Assembly (NCBI RefSeq): GCF_900129455.1
Contig: NZ_FQVU01000003.1
Span: 682,001-746,000, forward strand
Direction of reading: 5' to 3'
From: Jatrophihabitans endophyticus
GTDB taxonomy: Bacteria; Actinomycetota; Actinomycetes; Mycobacteriales; Jatrophihabitantaceae
Length of the DNA stretch: 64,000 nucleotides
Below are positions 26,802 to 34,470 of this stretch, piece after piece. The translations under genes were made by a program, and so were the position numbers. Positions within the stretch are counted from its first letter, which is position 1; each line of letters starts with the position of its first letter. Under the pieces are notes generated by a model. That model saw nothing but the letters and a program-made list of their open reading frames with translations, was not told the origin of the DNA and made no database searches.

Positions 26802-27392
26802 TCAGGACGCGGTGAAGCCCGGCGGGGTCGCGTCCTCGTCCGGTTGCACCTCCCGCGCCGCCAGCAGCGGCGCGGCGAGCAGGGCGGCGACGAGGGCACG
26901 GCTGGCGCCGACACAGCGCCAGTCGTCGTCCCACAGCTGACTGACCAGCCAGCTGCGGTCGGCCGGGAAGAGGAGGTCGGGCAGCGGTCCCTTCCAGTGG
27001 TCGGGCGCGCGCCACGTCAGGGCCTCCCGCGGCCCCGCCTGGACCAGTACGTACGGCCAGCCGTTGTAGAGCGTCGTGCGCGGCGCATCCGGGAAGACGA
27101 CGTCGTGCGCGCCGGTGTCGAGGTACCCGAGCCACCACGGCTGGGGTGCGCTGCCGCGGGCCAGGATCGCGATCAGCGTCTCGGCGTACCGGACCAGCAC
27201 GGCGTCCGGGTCGCCGGTGGGCTCGGACCCGTCGTCGACGGCCGGCGTCGACGACGTCGCGTAGGCCTCGTAGCGCAGCGGGACGGCGGCCGAGATGCTC
27301 ACGCCGGCCGGCGTGGCCCCGTCGATCCACGCGACGGTGCCGGAGTCGCCGAGCGGCCAGCGCCGGCCGTCGCGTTCCACGCTCTCGCCCAT
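26802..27392 (-). CDS. Hypothetical protein, flanked by palindromes
   Basis: This acidic soluble protein has 196 residues. The well-defined C-terminal part contains GYLDTGAHDVVFPDAPR, LYNGWPYVLVQAGP, LLFPADRSWLVSQLWDDDW and a final Ala-rich helix. It has no signal sequence, membrane helix or catalytic motif that I recognise. ATG 27392 has a good GGGAGGA ribosome site; an upstream in-frame start would lie inside the palindrome and is rejected. Palindrome copies 1 and 2 lie immediately on either side. A role with the neighbouring RtcB is possible but unsupported. Confidence 0.72.
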   Translation of the reverse strand: MGESVERDGRRWPLGDSGTVAWIDGATPAGVSISAAVPLRYEAYATSSTPAVDDGSEPTGDPDAVLVRYAETLIAILARGSAPQPWWLGYLDTGAHDVVFPDAPRTTLYNGWPYVLVQAGPREALTWRAPDHWKGPLPDLLFPADRSWLVSQLWDDDWRCVGASRALVAALLAAPLLAAREVQPDEDATPPGFTAS

Positions 27393-27411
27393 CGTCGTCC
27401 TCCCGTCCCCA

Positions 27412-27471
27412 CCTTCCTCGGCGAGTTGGTTGATCAACAGGCGGTTTGATCAACCAACTCGCCGAGGAAGG
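27412..27471. repeat. Palindromic repeat, copy 2
   Basis: Perfect 26-base inverted repeat (27412-27437 with 27446-27471) with spacer CAGGCGGT, identical to copy 1 apart from one extra pair. It lies between the 3' end of rtcB and the start of the hypothetical gene, both on the minus strand. Confidence 0.97.
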
Positions 27472-27478
27472 CGGGACT

Positions 27479-28639
27479 TCAGTTGCCCTTCACGTTGACG
27501 ATCTGGCGCAGCGTGTGCTCGATCGTCACCAGGTCCTTCGCGTCCTGCATCACCACGTCGATGGGCTTGTAGGCCTCCGGGTGCTCATCGAGGAACGCAT
27601 CGGAGTGCCCCCAGGCGATGCCGGTCATGCGCTCGTCGAGGTCGGCGCGGGTGAACCGCTTGCGCGCGGCCGTGCGCGAGTGGTTGCGTCCCGCGCCGTG
27701 CGGCGACGAGCATAGCGAGCCGACGTGGCCCTTGCCGCGGACGACGTAGGAGAGGTCACCCATCGACCCGGGGATCAGCCCGAGGACGCCCTCGTGCGCG
27801 TCGATCGCACCCTTGCGGGAGAGCCATACCTCGCGCCCGAAGTGGGTCTCGCGCGCGGTGTAGTTGTGATGGCAGTTCACCTGCTCGACGCGCTCGACCG
27901 CCGCCTCCTGGAATGCGGCGAGGCAGTCGACGACGCGGTCCATCATCTCCTCGCGGTTGAGCAACGCGTACCGCTGCGCCCAGCCGAGCGCCTCGACGTA
28001 GCGCTCGAACTCGGGCTCGCCCTCAACCAGGTAGGCGAGGTCGCGGTCGGGCAGGGTGATGAAGCGCCGCCGGCACTGCTCCTGCGCCACTGCGATGTGG
28101 CGCTGCGCCAGCCGGTTGCCGACCCCGCGCGAACCCGAGTGCAGGAACAGCCACACCCGCTCCTGCTCGTCGAGGCTGACCTCGATGAAGTGGTTTCCCG
28201 AGCCCAGGCTGCCCAACTGTGCACGCCAGGTGTGCGAGACCTCGTCGGCCTGCGCGACGCCGGGCAGCGTCTCGAGCTCGGCGACGCGGGCCTGCGCGCC
28301 CGGCAGGAGCTGCTGGTTGCGGCCGCCGGCCGACAGCGGCACCGCCGCGGCGATCGCGGCGTGCAGCCGCGGCAGGTCGTCGGCGAGGTCGGTGCGGCCG
28401 AACTGCGTGCGGACGGCCATCATGCCGCAGCCGATGTCGACGCCGACCGCGGCCGGGATGATCGCGCCGTCGGTCGGGATGACGCTGCCGACCGTGGCGC
28501 CCTTGCCCAGGTGGGCGTCGGGCATCAGGGCGAGATGGGGCCGGACGAACGGCATGGACGCCGTGCGCTGGGCCTGGGCGAGAGCCGCGTCGTCGAGGAT
28601 CGAGGCGAACACGGCGAGCTTGCTGGACATGCGTTCCAT
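27479..28639 (-). CDS. rtcB: RtcB family RNA ligase
   Basis: RtcB ligases join 2',3'-cyclic phosphate or 3'-phosphate RNA ends to 5'-OH ends using GTP and Mn2+. The 386 residues show the metal site VGVDIGCGMMAV (Asp68, Cys71), LGSLGSGNHFIE, HSGSRGVGN, NCHHNY, RKGAIDA, GSMGDLSYVV, and HGAGR with the His guanylylated in the family. ATG 28639 or ATG 28630 may be used. No archease or rtcA is nearby. It stands in an accessory block between pnp and the M16 peptidase gene. A role in RNA repair is the family expectation. Confidence 0.93.
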   Translation of the reverse strand: MERMSSKLAVFASILDDAALAQAQRTASMPFVRPHLALMPDAHLGKGATVGSVIPTDGAIIPAAVGVDIGCGMMAVRTQFGRTDLADDLPRLHAAIAAAVPLSAGGRNQQLLPGAQARVAELETLPGVAQADEVSHTWRAQLGSLGSGNHFIEVSLDEQERVWLFLHSGSRGVGNRLAQRHIAVAQEQCRRRFITLPDRDLAYLVEGEPEFERYVEALGWAQRYALLNREEMMDRVVDCLAAFQEAAVERVEQVNCHHNYTARETHFGREVWLSRKGAIDAHEGVLGLIPGSMGDLSYVVRGKGHVGSLCSSPHGAGRNHSRTAARKRFTRADLDERMTGIAWGHSDAFLDEHPEAYKPIDVVMQDAKDLVTIEHTLRQIVNVKGN

Positions 28640-28668
28640 CGTCGGCGAGGGCGTCAACCGGGTTCGCC

Positions 28669-28674
28669 TAGGGT
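28669..28674 (+). promoter_or_regulatory. -10 box for leaderless MFS gene
   Basis: TAGGGT ends 6 bases before GTG 28681, without a ribosome-binding site. The rtcB start lies 30 bases to the left on the other strand, so the divergent promoters must overlap. Confidence 0.5.
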
Positions 28675-28680
28675 GGCTGC

Positions 28681-29907
28681 GTGCGCTCACCGCTGCGCGA
28701 ACTGCCCGTCGAGGTGCGCGCCCTCACCGGCGTCGGCTTCATGGTCGCGCTGGGCTTCGGGCTGGTGGCCCCGGCGCTGCCGCTGTTCGCGCGCGAGTTC
28801 GGCGTCGGACGCACGCTCGCCGGCCTGGTGGTCAGCGCGTTCGCGTTGACGCGCCTGCTCATGGCGCCGGTCGTCGGCCGTCTGGTCGACGCGCTCGGCG
28901 AGCGGGTGCTGCTGGCGAGCGGCATCGGCATCGTCGCCGTCTCCAGCCTGCTCGCCGGCTTCTCGCAGACCTATTGGCAGCTGCTGGTGCTGCGCGGCGC
29001 GGGCGGCGCGGGCTCGATCATGTTCAGCGTCGCCGCGGCGAGCCTGCTCGTCCGCGTGACGCCGGACCACCTCCGTGGCCGGGCGCAGGGCGTCTGGGCC
29101 GGGTCGTTCCTGCTCGGCATGATCGCCGGCCCGGCCGTCGGCACCGTCGCCACGTTCTCGCTGCGGGCGCCGTTCTTCCTCTACGCGGGGACGCTGCTGG
29201 TCGCCGGGACCATTGGGCTGACGGCGCTGCGCGGCAGTGAACTCGCCGAGCGGCGCACGCAACGTAGCGCGCCGCTCACGCTCGGTCCCGCGCTGCGCAA
29301 CCGGTCCTACCGCGCCGCGCTCGCCGCGGCGTTCGCCGGCGGCTTCGCCATCATCGGCGCCCGGACCTCGATCGTGCCCCAGTACGTCACCGACGAGCTG
29401 GGCCTCGACCACGGCTGGGCCTACGCCGCGTTCCTGGTGACCAGCCTCGTCAGCGGCGCGTTGCTGCTGCCGCTCGGCCGCCTCGCCGACACCCGCGGCC
29501 GCCGCCCGGTCGTGGCGGTCGGGCTGCTCGTCGCGGTGGCGGGGTTCGTGGTGCTGCCGACCGCGCCGGCCGTCGGCGGGCTGGTCGTGGCCGCGGTGCT
29601 GCTCGGCGTCGCCGGTGCGGCGGACTCGGTGGGGCCTGGCGCGATGATGGGCGACGTCGTCGGCGGCCGGGGCGGGACGGTCGTCGCCCTGTTCCAGATG
29701 TCCGGCGACCTCGGCGCGGTGCTGGGGCCCGTGATCGCCGGCTGGGTCGCCGACGGTGGGGGGTACGGCTCGACCTTCGCGCTGAACGCCGTGGTCTGCG
29801 CGCTCCCGTTACTGCTCGTCGCGATCGCTCCCGAGACGCTGCGCGACGGTCGCGCGGCGGCCGGTGTGACCGCCGCCGCGGCGTCCCCGGCCGATACCGC
29901 GACCTGA
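28681..29907 (+). CDS. Major facilitator superfamily transporter
   Basis: This 408-residue protein has about 12 membrane segments. The loop 2-3 signature is APVVGRLVDALGERVLLASG, and the matching RLADTRGRRPVVAVG loop is in the second half. It resembles proton-coupled drug or metabolite exporters (DHA type); the substrate cannot be assigned. It is divergent from rtcB, with 41 bases between start codons, and the third palindrome copy begins 16 bases after its stop. Confidence 0.9.
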   Translation: MRSPLRELPVEVRALTGVGFMVALGFGLVAPALPLFAREFGVGRTLAGLVVSAFALTRLLMAPVVGRLVDALGERVLLASGIGIVAVSSLLAGFSQTYWQLLVLRGAGGAGSIMFSVAAASLLVRVTPDHLRGRAQGVWAGSFLLGMIAGPAVGTVATFSLRAPFFLYAGTLLVAGTIGLTALRGSELAERRTQRSAPLTLGPALRNRSYRAALAAAFAGGFAIIGARTSIVPQYVTDELGLDHGWAYAAFLVTSLVSGALLLPLGRLADTRGRRPVVAVGLLVAVAGFVVLPTAPAVGGLVVAAVLLGVAGAADSVGPGAMMGDVVGGRGGTVVALFQMSGDLGAVLGPVIAGWVADGGGYGSTFALNAVVCALPLLLVAIAPETLRDGRAAAGVTAAAASPADTAT

Positions 29908-29923
29908 GCCCGCGCGGTCCCGG

Positions 29924-29979
29924 TTCCTCGGCGAGTTGGTTGATCAACAGCGGTTTTGATCAACCAACTCGCCGAGGAA
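29924..29979. repeat. Palindromic repeat, copy 3
   Basis: Perfect 24-base inverted repeat (29924-29947 with 29956-29979); the spacer is CAGCGGTT, a small change from copies 1 and 2. It lies at the 3' end of the MFS gene. Copies 1 and 3 bracket the hypothetical-rtcB-MFS unit. Confidence 0.97.
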
Positions 29980-30147
29980 GGCGGGGGGGACGGGCGCCAC
30001 CCCCACGCATGTCCGATTCGTCCCGTGACCTGGGCGACGTCACCCGCTCGGTACCGGCGTCATACGGGCGTGCTTGATATTCTCTAGCGGATCCATCGGA
30101 AAACCGAACACGATGGACGTACGCACCTCGACCAGATTGGTGACTGC

Positions 30148-31161
30148 ATGTCAACGACGCTCGTCCGCCCGCGCAGGCTGACCGCAGTGCTCGCCGCCGT
30201 GACCGCGGCCGTCGTCGGGGTCGCCGCGTGTTCGAGCGGGTCGAGCGCGTCGACCGTGCGCCTCGTCGCGTACTCCGTGCCCAAGCCGGCCTACGACGCG
30301 CTGGGCAAGGCGTTCGCCAAGACCAAGGACGGCAAGGACGTCGAGGTCAAGGGCTCCTACGGCCCCAGCGGCTCGCAGAGCAAGGCGGTCATCGGCGGGC
30401 AGAAGGCCGACTACGTCGGGTTCTCCGTCGAGCCCGACCTGACCAAGCTCGTCGACGCCGGCAAGGTCGAGAAGAACTGGAACTCGGGGCCGACGAAGGG
30501 CCTGGTCTCGGACTCGGTGGTCGTCATCGTCGTCCGCCAGGGCAATCCGCTCGGCATCAAGGGCTGGGACGACCTGGTCAAGCCCGGTGTCAAGATCGTG
30601 ACGCCCGACCCCGCGACGTCCGGCTCGGCGAAGTGGAACATCCTCGCCGCCTACACGCACATCCTGTCAGAGGGCGGCACGGACGTCGCCGCGCAGGCGT
30701 ATCTGAAGAAGTTCTACAAGAACATCGTCAGCCGTGCCCAGAGCGGCGCGACGGCCACCACGCAGTTCACCTCGGGCACCGGCAACGTCCTCATCTCCTA
30801 CGAGAACGAGGCCATCAGCGCGCGGGCCAAGGGCGCCAAGCTCGACTACATCGTCCCGGAGCAGTCGATCCTCATCGAGAACCCGGCCGCGGTGACGAAG
30901 GGCGCGTCCGACGGTGCCAAGAAGTTCCTCTCCTACGTCGAGAGCGAGGCGGGGCAGGAGATCTTCGCCGCGCACGGCTTCCGCCCCGTCGTGAAGAGCA
31001 CCAAGATCCCGACGGTCGCCGGCGCCAACGACCCGAGCAACCCGTTCCCGACGGTGTCGAAGCTGACGACGATCGCGCAGCTCGGCGGGTGGAGCGCGGT
31101 GAACAAGAAGTTCTTCGACGAGAAGACCGGCATCGTGACCAAGATCGGCGGGGCCGGGTGA
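30148..31161 (+). CDS. Sulfate ABC transporter substrate-binding lipoprotein
   Basis: This is the extracellular sulfate/thiosulfate-binding protein (Sbp/CysP family, 337 residues). The N-terminus is a lipoprotein signal with lipobox VAAC near residue 28. Then come SVPKPAYDALGKAF, SYGPSGSQSKAVIGGQKADYV and TPDPATSGSAKWNILAAY, the ligand loops of the family. It heads the operon with two permeases and an ATPase. Upstream, an AT-richer patch (GCTTGATATTCTCTAGC, 30072-30088) is likely the promoter. The GTGA overlap with the permease gene indicates coupling. Confidence 0.94.
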   Translation: MSTTLVRPRRLTAVLAAVTAAVVGVAACSSGSSASTVRLVAYSVPKPAYDALGKAFAKTKDGKDVEVKGSYGPSGSQSKAVIGGQKADYVGFSVEPDLTKLVDAGKVEKNWNSGPTKGLVSDSVVVIVVRQGNPLGIKGWDDLVKPGVKIVTPDPATSGSAKWNILAAYTHILSEGGTDVAAQAYLKKFYKNIVSRAQSGATATTQFTSGTGNVLISYENEAISARAKGAKLDYIVPEQSILIENPAAVTKGASDGAKKFLSYVESEAGQEIFAAHGFRPVVKSTKIPTVAGANDPSNPFPTVSKLTTIAQLGGWSAVNKKFFDEKTGIVTKIGGAG

Positions 31162-32051
31162 CGGCACAGCTCGACGCCGGCACGACCGGCGAGGGCGACG
31201 CGACGGCGCCGGCGGGGACGACCCGTCGGCGCCGTAGCGCACGCGGCCCCCGGGCGGGGATGCCGATCCGGCGCGGGGCGGGGGTGACGCTCGGGCTGGT
31301 GACGCTGTGGCTCACCCTCCTGGTGCTGCTGCCGTTGATCGCCGTCGTCGGCAAGGCCTTCGACGACGGCTGGTCGGGCTTTTGGTCGGCGATCACGAAC
31401 CCGTCCGCGGCGACCGCGCTCCGGTTGACCGTGGGGCTGTCGCTCATTGTCGCGATCGTCGGTGCCGTCATGGGCACCGTCGTCGCCTGGGTGCTGGTCC
31501 GCGAACCGTTCCGCGGGTCGCGGCTGCTCGACCTCGTGATCGACATCCCGTTCGCCTTGCCGACCATCGTCGCCGGCATCGTCATGCTCGCCGTGTACGG
31601 CAGCGGAGGTGTCGGCCCCGACCTCTTCGGCACCCGCCTCGGCCTGTTCGTCACGTTGCTGTTCGTGACGCTGCCCTTCACGGTGCGCACCGTGCAACCC
31701 GTCCTGCTCGACCTCGACCGCGACGCCGAGCAGGCCGCCGCGTCGCTCGGCGCCTCGCCCGCGGTCGTGTTTCGGCGCATCGTCCTGCCCCAGCTGCGCC
31801 CCGCGCTCGCCTCGGGAGCCGCGCTCGCGTTCGCCCGGGCGCTCGGCGAATACGGCTCGCTGGTGTTCATCTCGAGCAACCTCGCCAACACGAAGGTGGC
31901 GTCGGCGCTCATCTACGGCAAGTACCAGGACGCCGAGAACCCGCTCGCGCTGCAGCAGGGCGCCGCGATCTCCACCGTGCTGCTGCTGGCCAGCGCGATC
32001 GTGCTGGTGCTGCTCGACCTCGTCCAGCGGCGGGCGGCCCGCCGTGGCTGA
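31158..32051 (+). CDS. cysT: Sulfate ABC transporter permease CysT
   Basis: This inner-membrane permease has 297 residues and six predicted membrane helices after a basic N-terminal tail of about 38 residues. The cytoplasmic EAA loop (EQAAASLGASPAVVFRRIVL, about residues 193-212) contacts the ATPase. GALGEYGS-type and FISSNLA segments near the C-terminus are typical of CysT. GTG 31158 overlaps the binding-protein stop by 4 bases, and the 3' end overlaps cysW by 8. Confidence 0.92.
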   Translation: MTAQLDAGTTGEGDATAPAGTTRRRRSARGPRAGMPIRRGAGVTLGLVTLWLTLLVLLPLIAVVGKAFDDGWSGFWSAITNPSAATALRLTVGLSLIVAIVGAVMGTVVAWVLVREPFRGSRLLDLVIDIPFALPTIVAGIVMLAVYGSGGVGPDLFGTRLGLFVTLLFVTLPFTVRTVQPVLLDLDRDAEQAAASLGASPAVVFRRIVLPQLRPALASGAALAFARALGEYGSLVFISSNLANTKVASALIYGKYQDAENPLALQQGAAISTVLLLASAIVLVLLDLVQRRAARRG

Positions 32052-32913
32052 CGTCGTGACGGTCCCCGGCGCGACCGACACCCGCCCGCGCCGGCCGGCG
32101 GCCGATCGTGCGACCTCGCCGGTCGGCTGGGTGCTGCGGGTGCTGGCGGTGCTGTGGGTCGCCGTCCTCGTCCTCGTCCCGCTGGTCATCATCCTCAAGC
32201 GGGCCTTCCAGCCCGGCCTGAGCACCTTCTTCGACGCGCTCGCCGACCCCGACGCGCAGCACGCCTTCCAGGTCACGGCCGTGGTGGCCGGCAGTGCGGT
32301 CGTCATCGACGTCGTGTTCGGCGTCGCCGCGGCCGTGCTGCTCGCCCGCTACCGCTTCCCGGGGCGGCGGCTGCTCAGCGCCTTCATCGACCTGCCGGTG
32401 GCGGTGTCGCCGATCATCGTCGGTCTCGCGCTGGTGCTCGTCTACGGCCCGCAGGGCTGGTTCGGCGACGCGCTCACCGACACGCCGCTGCAGATCATCA
32501 ACGCCAAGCCCGGCATGGTGCTCGCCACCGTCTTCGTGTCGCTGCCGATGGTGGTGCGCGCGGTCGAGCCAGTGCTCACGCAGGCCGGCACCGAGCAGGA
32601 ACAGGCCGCCTCGTCGCTCGGCGCCAACGCCGCCCAGCGGTTCGTGCGGATCACGCTGCCCACCATCCGCATCGCTCTGCTCTACGGCACGGTGCTGGCC
32701 ATCGCCCGCTGCCTCGGCGAGTACGGCGCGGTGCTCATCGTGTCCGGCAACGTCGCCGGGGTCTCGGAGACGGCGCCGCTGCTCATCGGCAACCTGATCG
32801 ACAACGAGCAGGACTACGACTCGGCCTATGCCGTGGCCTCCGTGCTCGTGCTGATCGCGCTGGCCGCGATCGCGCTGTCCGCCCTGATCCGTCGGTGGGG
32901 ACGGTCCCGGTGA
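32044..32913 (+). CDS. cysW: Sulfate ABC transporter permease CysW
   Basis: This is the second sulfate permease, 289 residues with six membrane helices. Its EAA loop reads [20 protein letters not shown], and it has the CysW-like [14 protein letters not shown] and [19 protein letters not shown] segments. It pairs with CysT in the membrane. GTG 32044 overlaps cysT by 8 bases; cysA follows after 19 bases. Confidence 0.92.
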   Translation: MADVVTVPGATDTRPRRPAADRATSPVGWVLRVLAVLWVAVLVLVPLVIILKRAFQPGLSTFFDALADPDAQHAFQVTAVVAGSAVVIDVVFGVAAAVLLARYRFPGRRLLSAFIDLPVAVSPIIVGLALVLVYGPQGWFGDALTDTPLQIINAKPGMVLATVFVSLPMVVRAVEPVLTQAGTEQEQAASSLGANAAQRFVRITLPTIRIALLYGTVLAIARCLGEYGAVLIVSGNVAGVSETAPLLIGNLIDNEQDYDSAYAVASVLVLIALAAIALSALIRRWGRSR

Positions 32914-32932
32914 CCGCTCGCGAGGAGAAGAC

Positions 32933-33901
32933 ATGAGTATCGAGGTCCGTGGCGTCGGCAAGCGGTTCGGCGACTTCGTCGCGCTGGACGACGTCGACCT
33001 GTCCGTCGAGTCCGGGGCGCTGACGGCGCTGCTGGGGCCGAGCGGTGGCGGCAAGTCGACGCTGCTGCGCATCGTCGCCGGCCTCGAGAAGCCCGACACC
33101 GGGACGGTGTTGATCGCCGGCGAGGACGCCACGCGCAAAGCGCCGCGCCACCGCGACGTCGGCTTCGTCTTCCAGCACTACGCGGCGTTCACGCATCTGT
33201 CCGTGTACCGCAACGTCGCCTTCGGTCTGGAGATCCGCAAGCGGCCCAAGGCCGACATCGACAAGCGGGTACGCGAGCTGCTGGAGCTCGTGCACCTCGA
33301 GCAGTTCGCCGACCGGCTGCCGGCGCAGCTGTCCGGCGGTCAGCGGCAGCGCATGGCGCTCGCCCGCGCGCTCGCGGTCGAGCCGAAGGTGTTGCTGCTC
33401 GATGAGCCGTTCGGCGCGCTGGACGCCAAGGTGCGCAAGGAGCTGCGCGACTGGCTGCGCCGGCTGCACGACGAGGTGCACGTGACGACCGTGTTCGTCA
33501 CCCACGACCAGGAGGAGGCCCTGGAGGTCTCCGACGAGATCGTCGTCATCAACAACGGCCACATCGAGCAGGTCGGCAGCCCGGACGACCTGTACGACAA
33601 GCCCGCGAACGACTTCGTGATGTCCTTCCTAGGCCCCGTCACCACGCTGGACGGCCGGCTCGTCCGCCCGCACGACATCGACGTCCGCGGCGAGCCGAGC
33701 GCGGACGCGGTCGCGGCGACGGTGAGCCGGGTGCAGCGGGTCGGATTCGAGATCCGGGCCGAGATGGACACGCCGGGCACGGGGGAGGGCACCTGGGTGC
33801 AGCTCAACCGCGGCCAGAGCGAGGCGCTGCGGCTGCAGGAGGGCAGCAAGGTGTGGCTGACGACCGCACCGAACAGCACGTCGATCCCGGCCGGCGCCTG
33901 A
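32933..33901 (+). CDS. cysA: Sulfate ABC transporter ATP-binding protein CysA
   Basis: This ATPase drives sulfate import. The 322 residues carry Walker [10 protein letters not shown] (about residues 36-44), Q-loop FVFQHYA, signature LSGGQRQR, Walker [12 protein letters not shown], the switch His in FVTHDQ, and a C-terminal TOBE-like regulatory domain. ATG 32933 is preceded by GAGGAGAAG. It ends the operon, and an Rrf2 regulator follows. Confidence 0.94.
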   Translation: MSIEVRGVGKRFGDFVALDDVDLSVESGALTALLGPSGGGKSTLLRIVAGLEKPDTGTVLIAGEDATRKAPRHRDVGFVFQHYAAFTHLSVYRNVAFGLEIRKRPKADIDKRVRELLELVHLEQFADRLPAQLSGGQRQRMALARALAVEPKVLLLDEPFGALDAKVRKELRDWLRRLHDEVHVTTVFVTHDQEEALEVSDEIVVINNGHIEQVGSPDDLYDKPANDFVMSFLGPVTTLDGRLVRPHDIDVRGEPSADAVAATVSRVQRVGFEIRAEMDTPGTGEGTWVQLNRGQSEALRLQEGSKVWLTTAPNSTSIPAGA

Positions 33902-33936
33902 ACTCGCCGCGCCGCTGACGGCGTGCCTACTTGCCT

Positions 33937-33962
33937 CATTGCCTACCGGTATTGAGACAATG
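33937..33962 (+). promoter_or_regulatory. Candidate Rrf2 operator/promoter
   Basis: CATTG (33937-33941) and CAATG (33958-33962) are inverted around a sequence that also holds the 8-base palindrome TACCGGTA (33944-33951), directly before the Rrf2 start. An autoregulatory site is inferred. Confidence 0.45.
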
Positions 33963-33966
33963 CGGT

Positions 33967-34422
33967 GTGCAGATCTCGGCGAAGACAGACTACGCAGTGC
34001 GTGCCCTGCTCAGCCTCGCCGCGCGGGAGCCCGAGCTCGTCAAGATCGACACGATCGTCACCGAGCAGGGCATGCCGCGCAAGTTCGTCGAGGCCATCCT
34101 GGGCGAGCTGCGCCGGGCGGGCATCGTGCGCAGCCAGCGCGGGGCCGAGGGCGGCTACGCGCTCGCCCGCCCCGCCAAGGAGGTCACCCTCGGCTCGGTG
34201 CTGCGTGCGGTCGACGGGCCCCTGGCCGAGGTGCGTGGCCTGCGCCCGCACGAGACGAATTACGCGGGGGTCGCCGAGCACCTGCCCGAGGTGTGGGTCG
34301 CGGTGCGCTCGAGCCTGCGCCGTGTGCTGGACGAGACGACGCTCGCGCAGGTGCTGACCGGCTCGCTGCCCGCGCACGTGAAGCGGCTCAACGAGGCGCC
34401 GGACGCCTGGCTGCCGCGGTGA
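33967..34422 (+). CDS. Rrf2 family transcriptional regulator
   Basis: This 151-residue regulator has a winged helix starting ISAKTDYAVRALLSLA, a recognition region PRKFVEAILGELRRAGIVRSQRG, and the wing EGGYALARPA. It has no cysteine, so it cannot hold the Fe-S cluster of IscR or NsrR. That fits CymR-like members, which control sulfur assimilation with O-acetylserine sulfhydrylase. Its place behind cysA supports a role in sulfate uptake control, but this is inferred. GTG 33967 is used; the 65 bases upstream contain an inverted repeat. Confidence 0.85.
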   Translation: MQISAKTDYAVRALLSLAAREPELVKIDTIVTEQGMPRKFVEAILGELRRAGIVRSQRGAEGGYALARPAKEVTLGSVLRAVDGPLAEVRGLRPHETNYAGVAEHLPEVWVAVRSSLRRVLDETTLAQVLTGSLPAHVKRLNEAPDAWLPR

Positions 34423-34458
34423 GCGATGCGGCCGCGAGGTCGTGATGGGGCCCGTCCG

Positions 34459-34464
34459 TAGGAT
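34459..34464 (+). promoter_or_regulatory. -10 box for leaderless M16 peptidase gene
   Basis: TAGGAT ends 6 bases before ATG 34471. This spacing favours that ATG over the GTG immediately before it. Confidence 0.5.
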
Positions 34465-34470
34465 CGGGTG

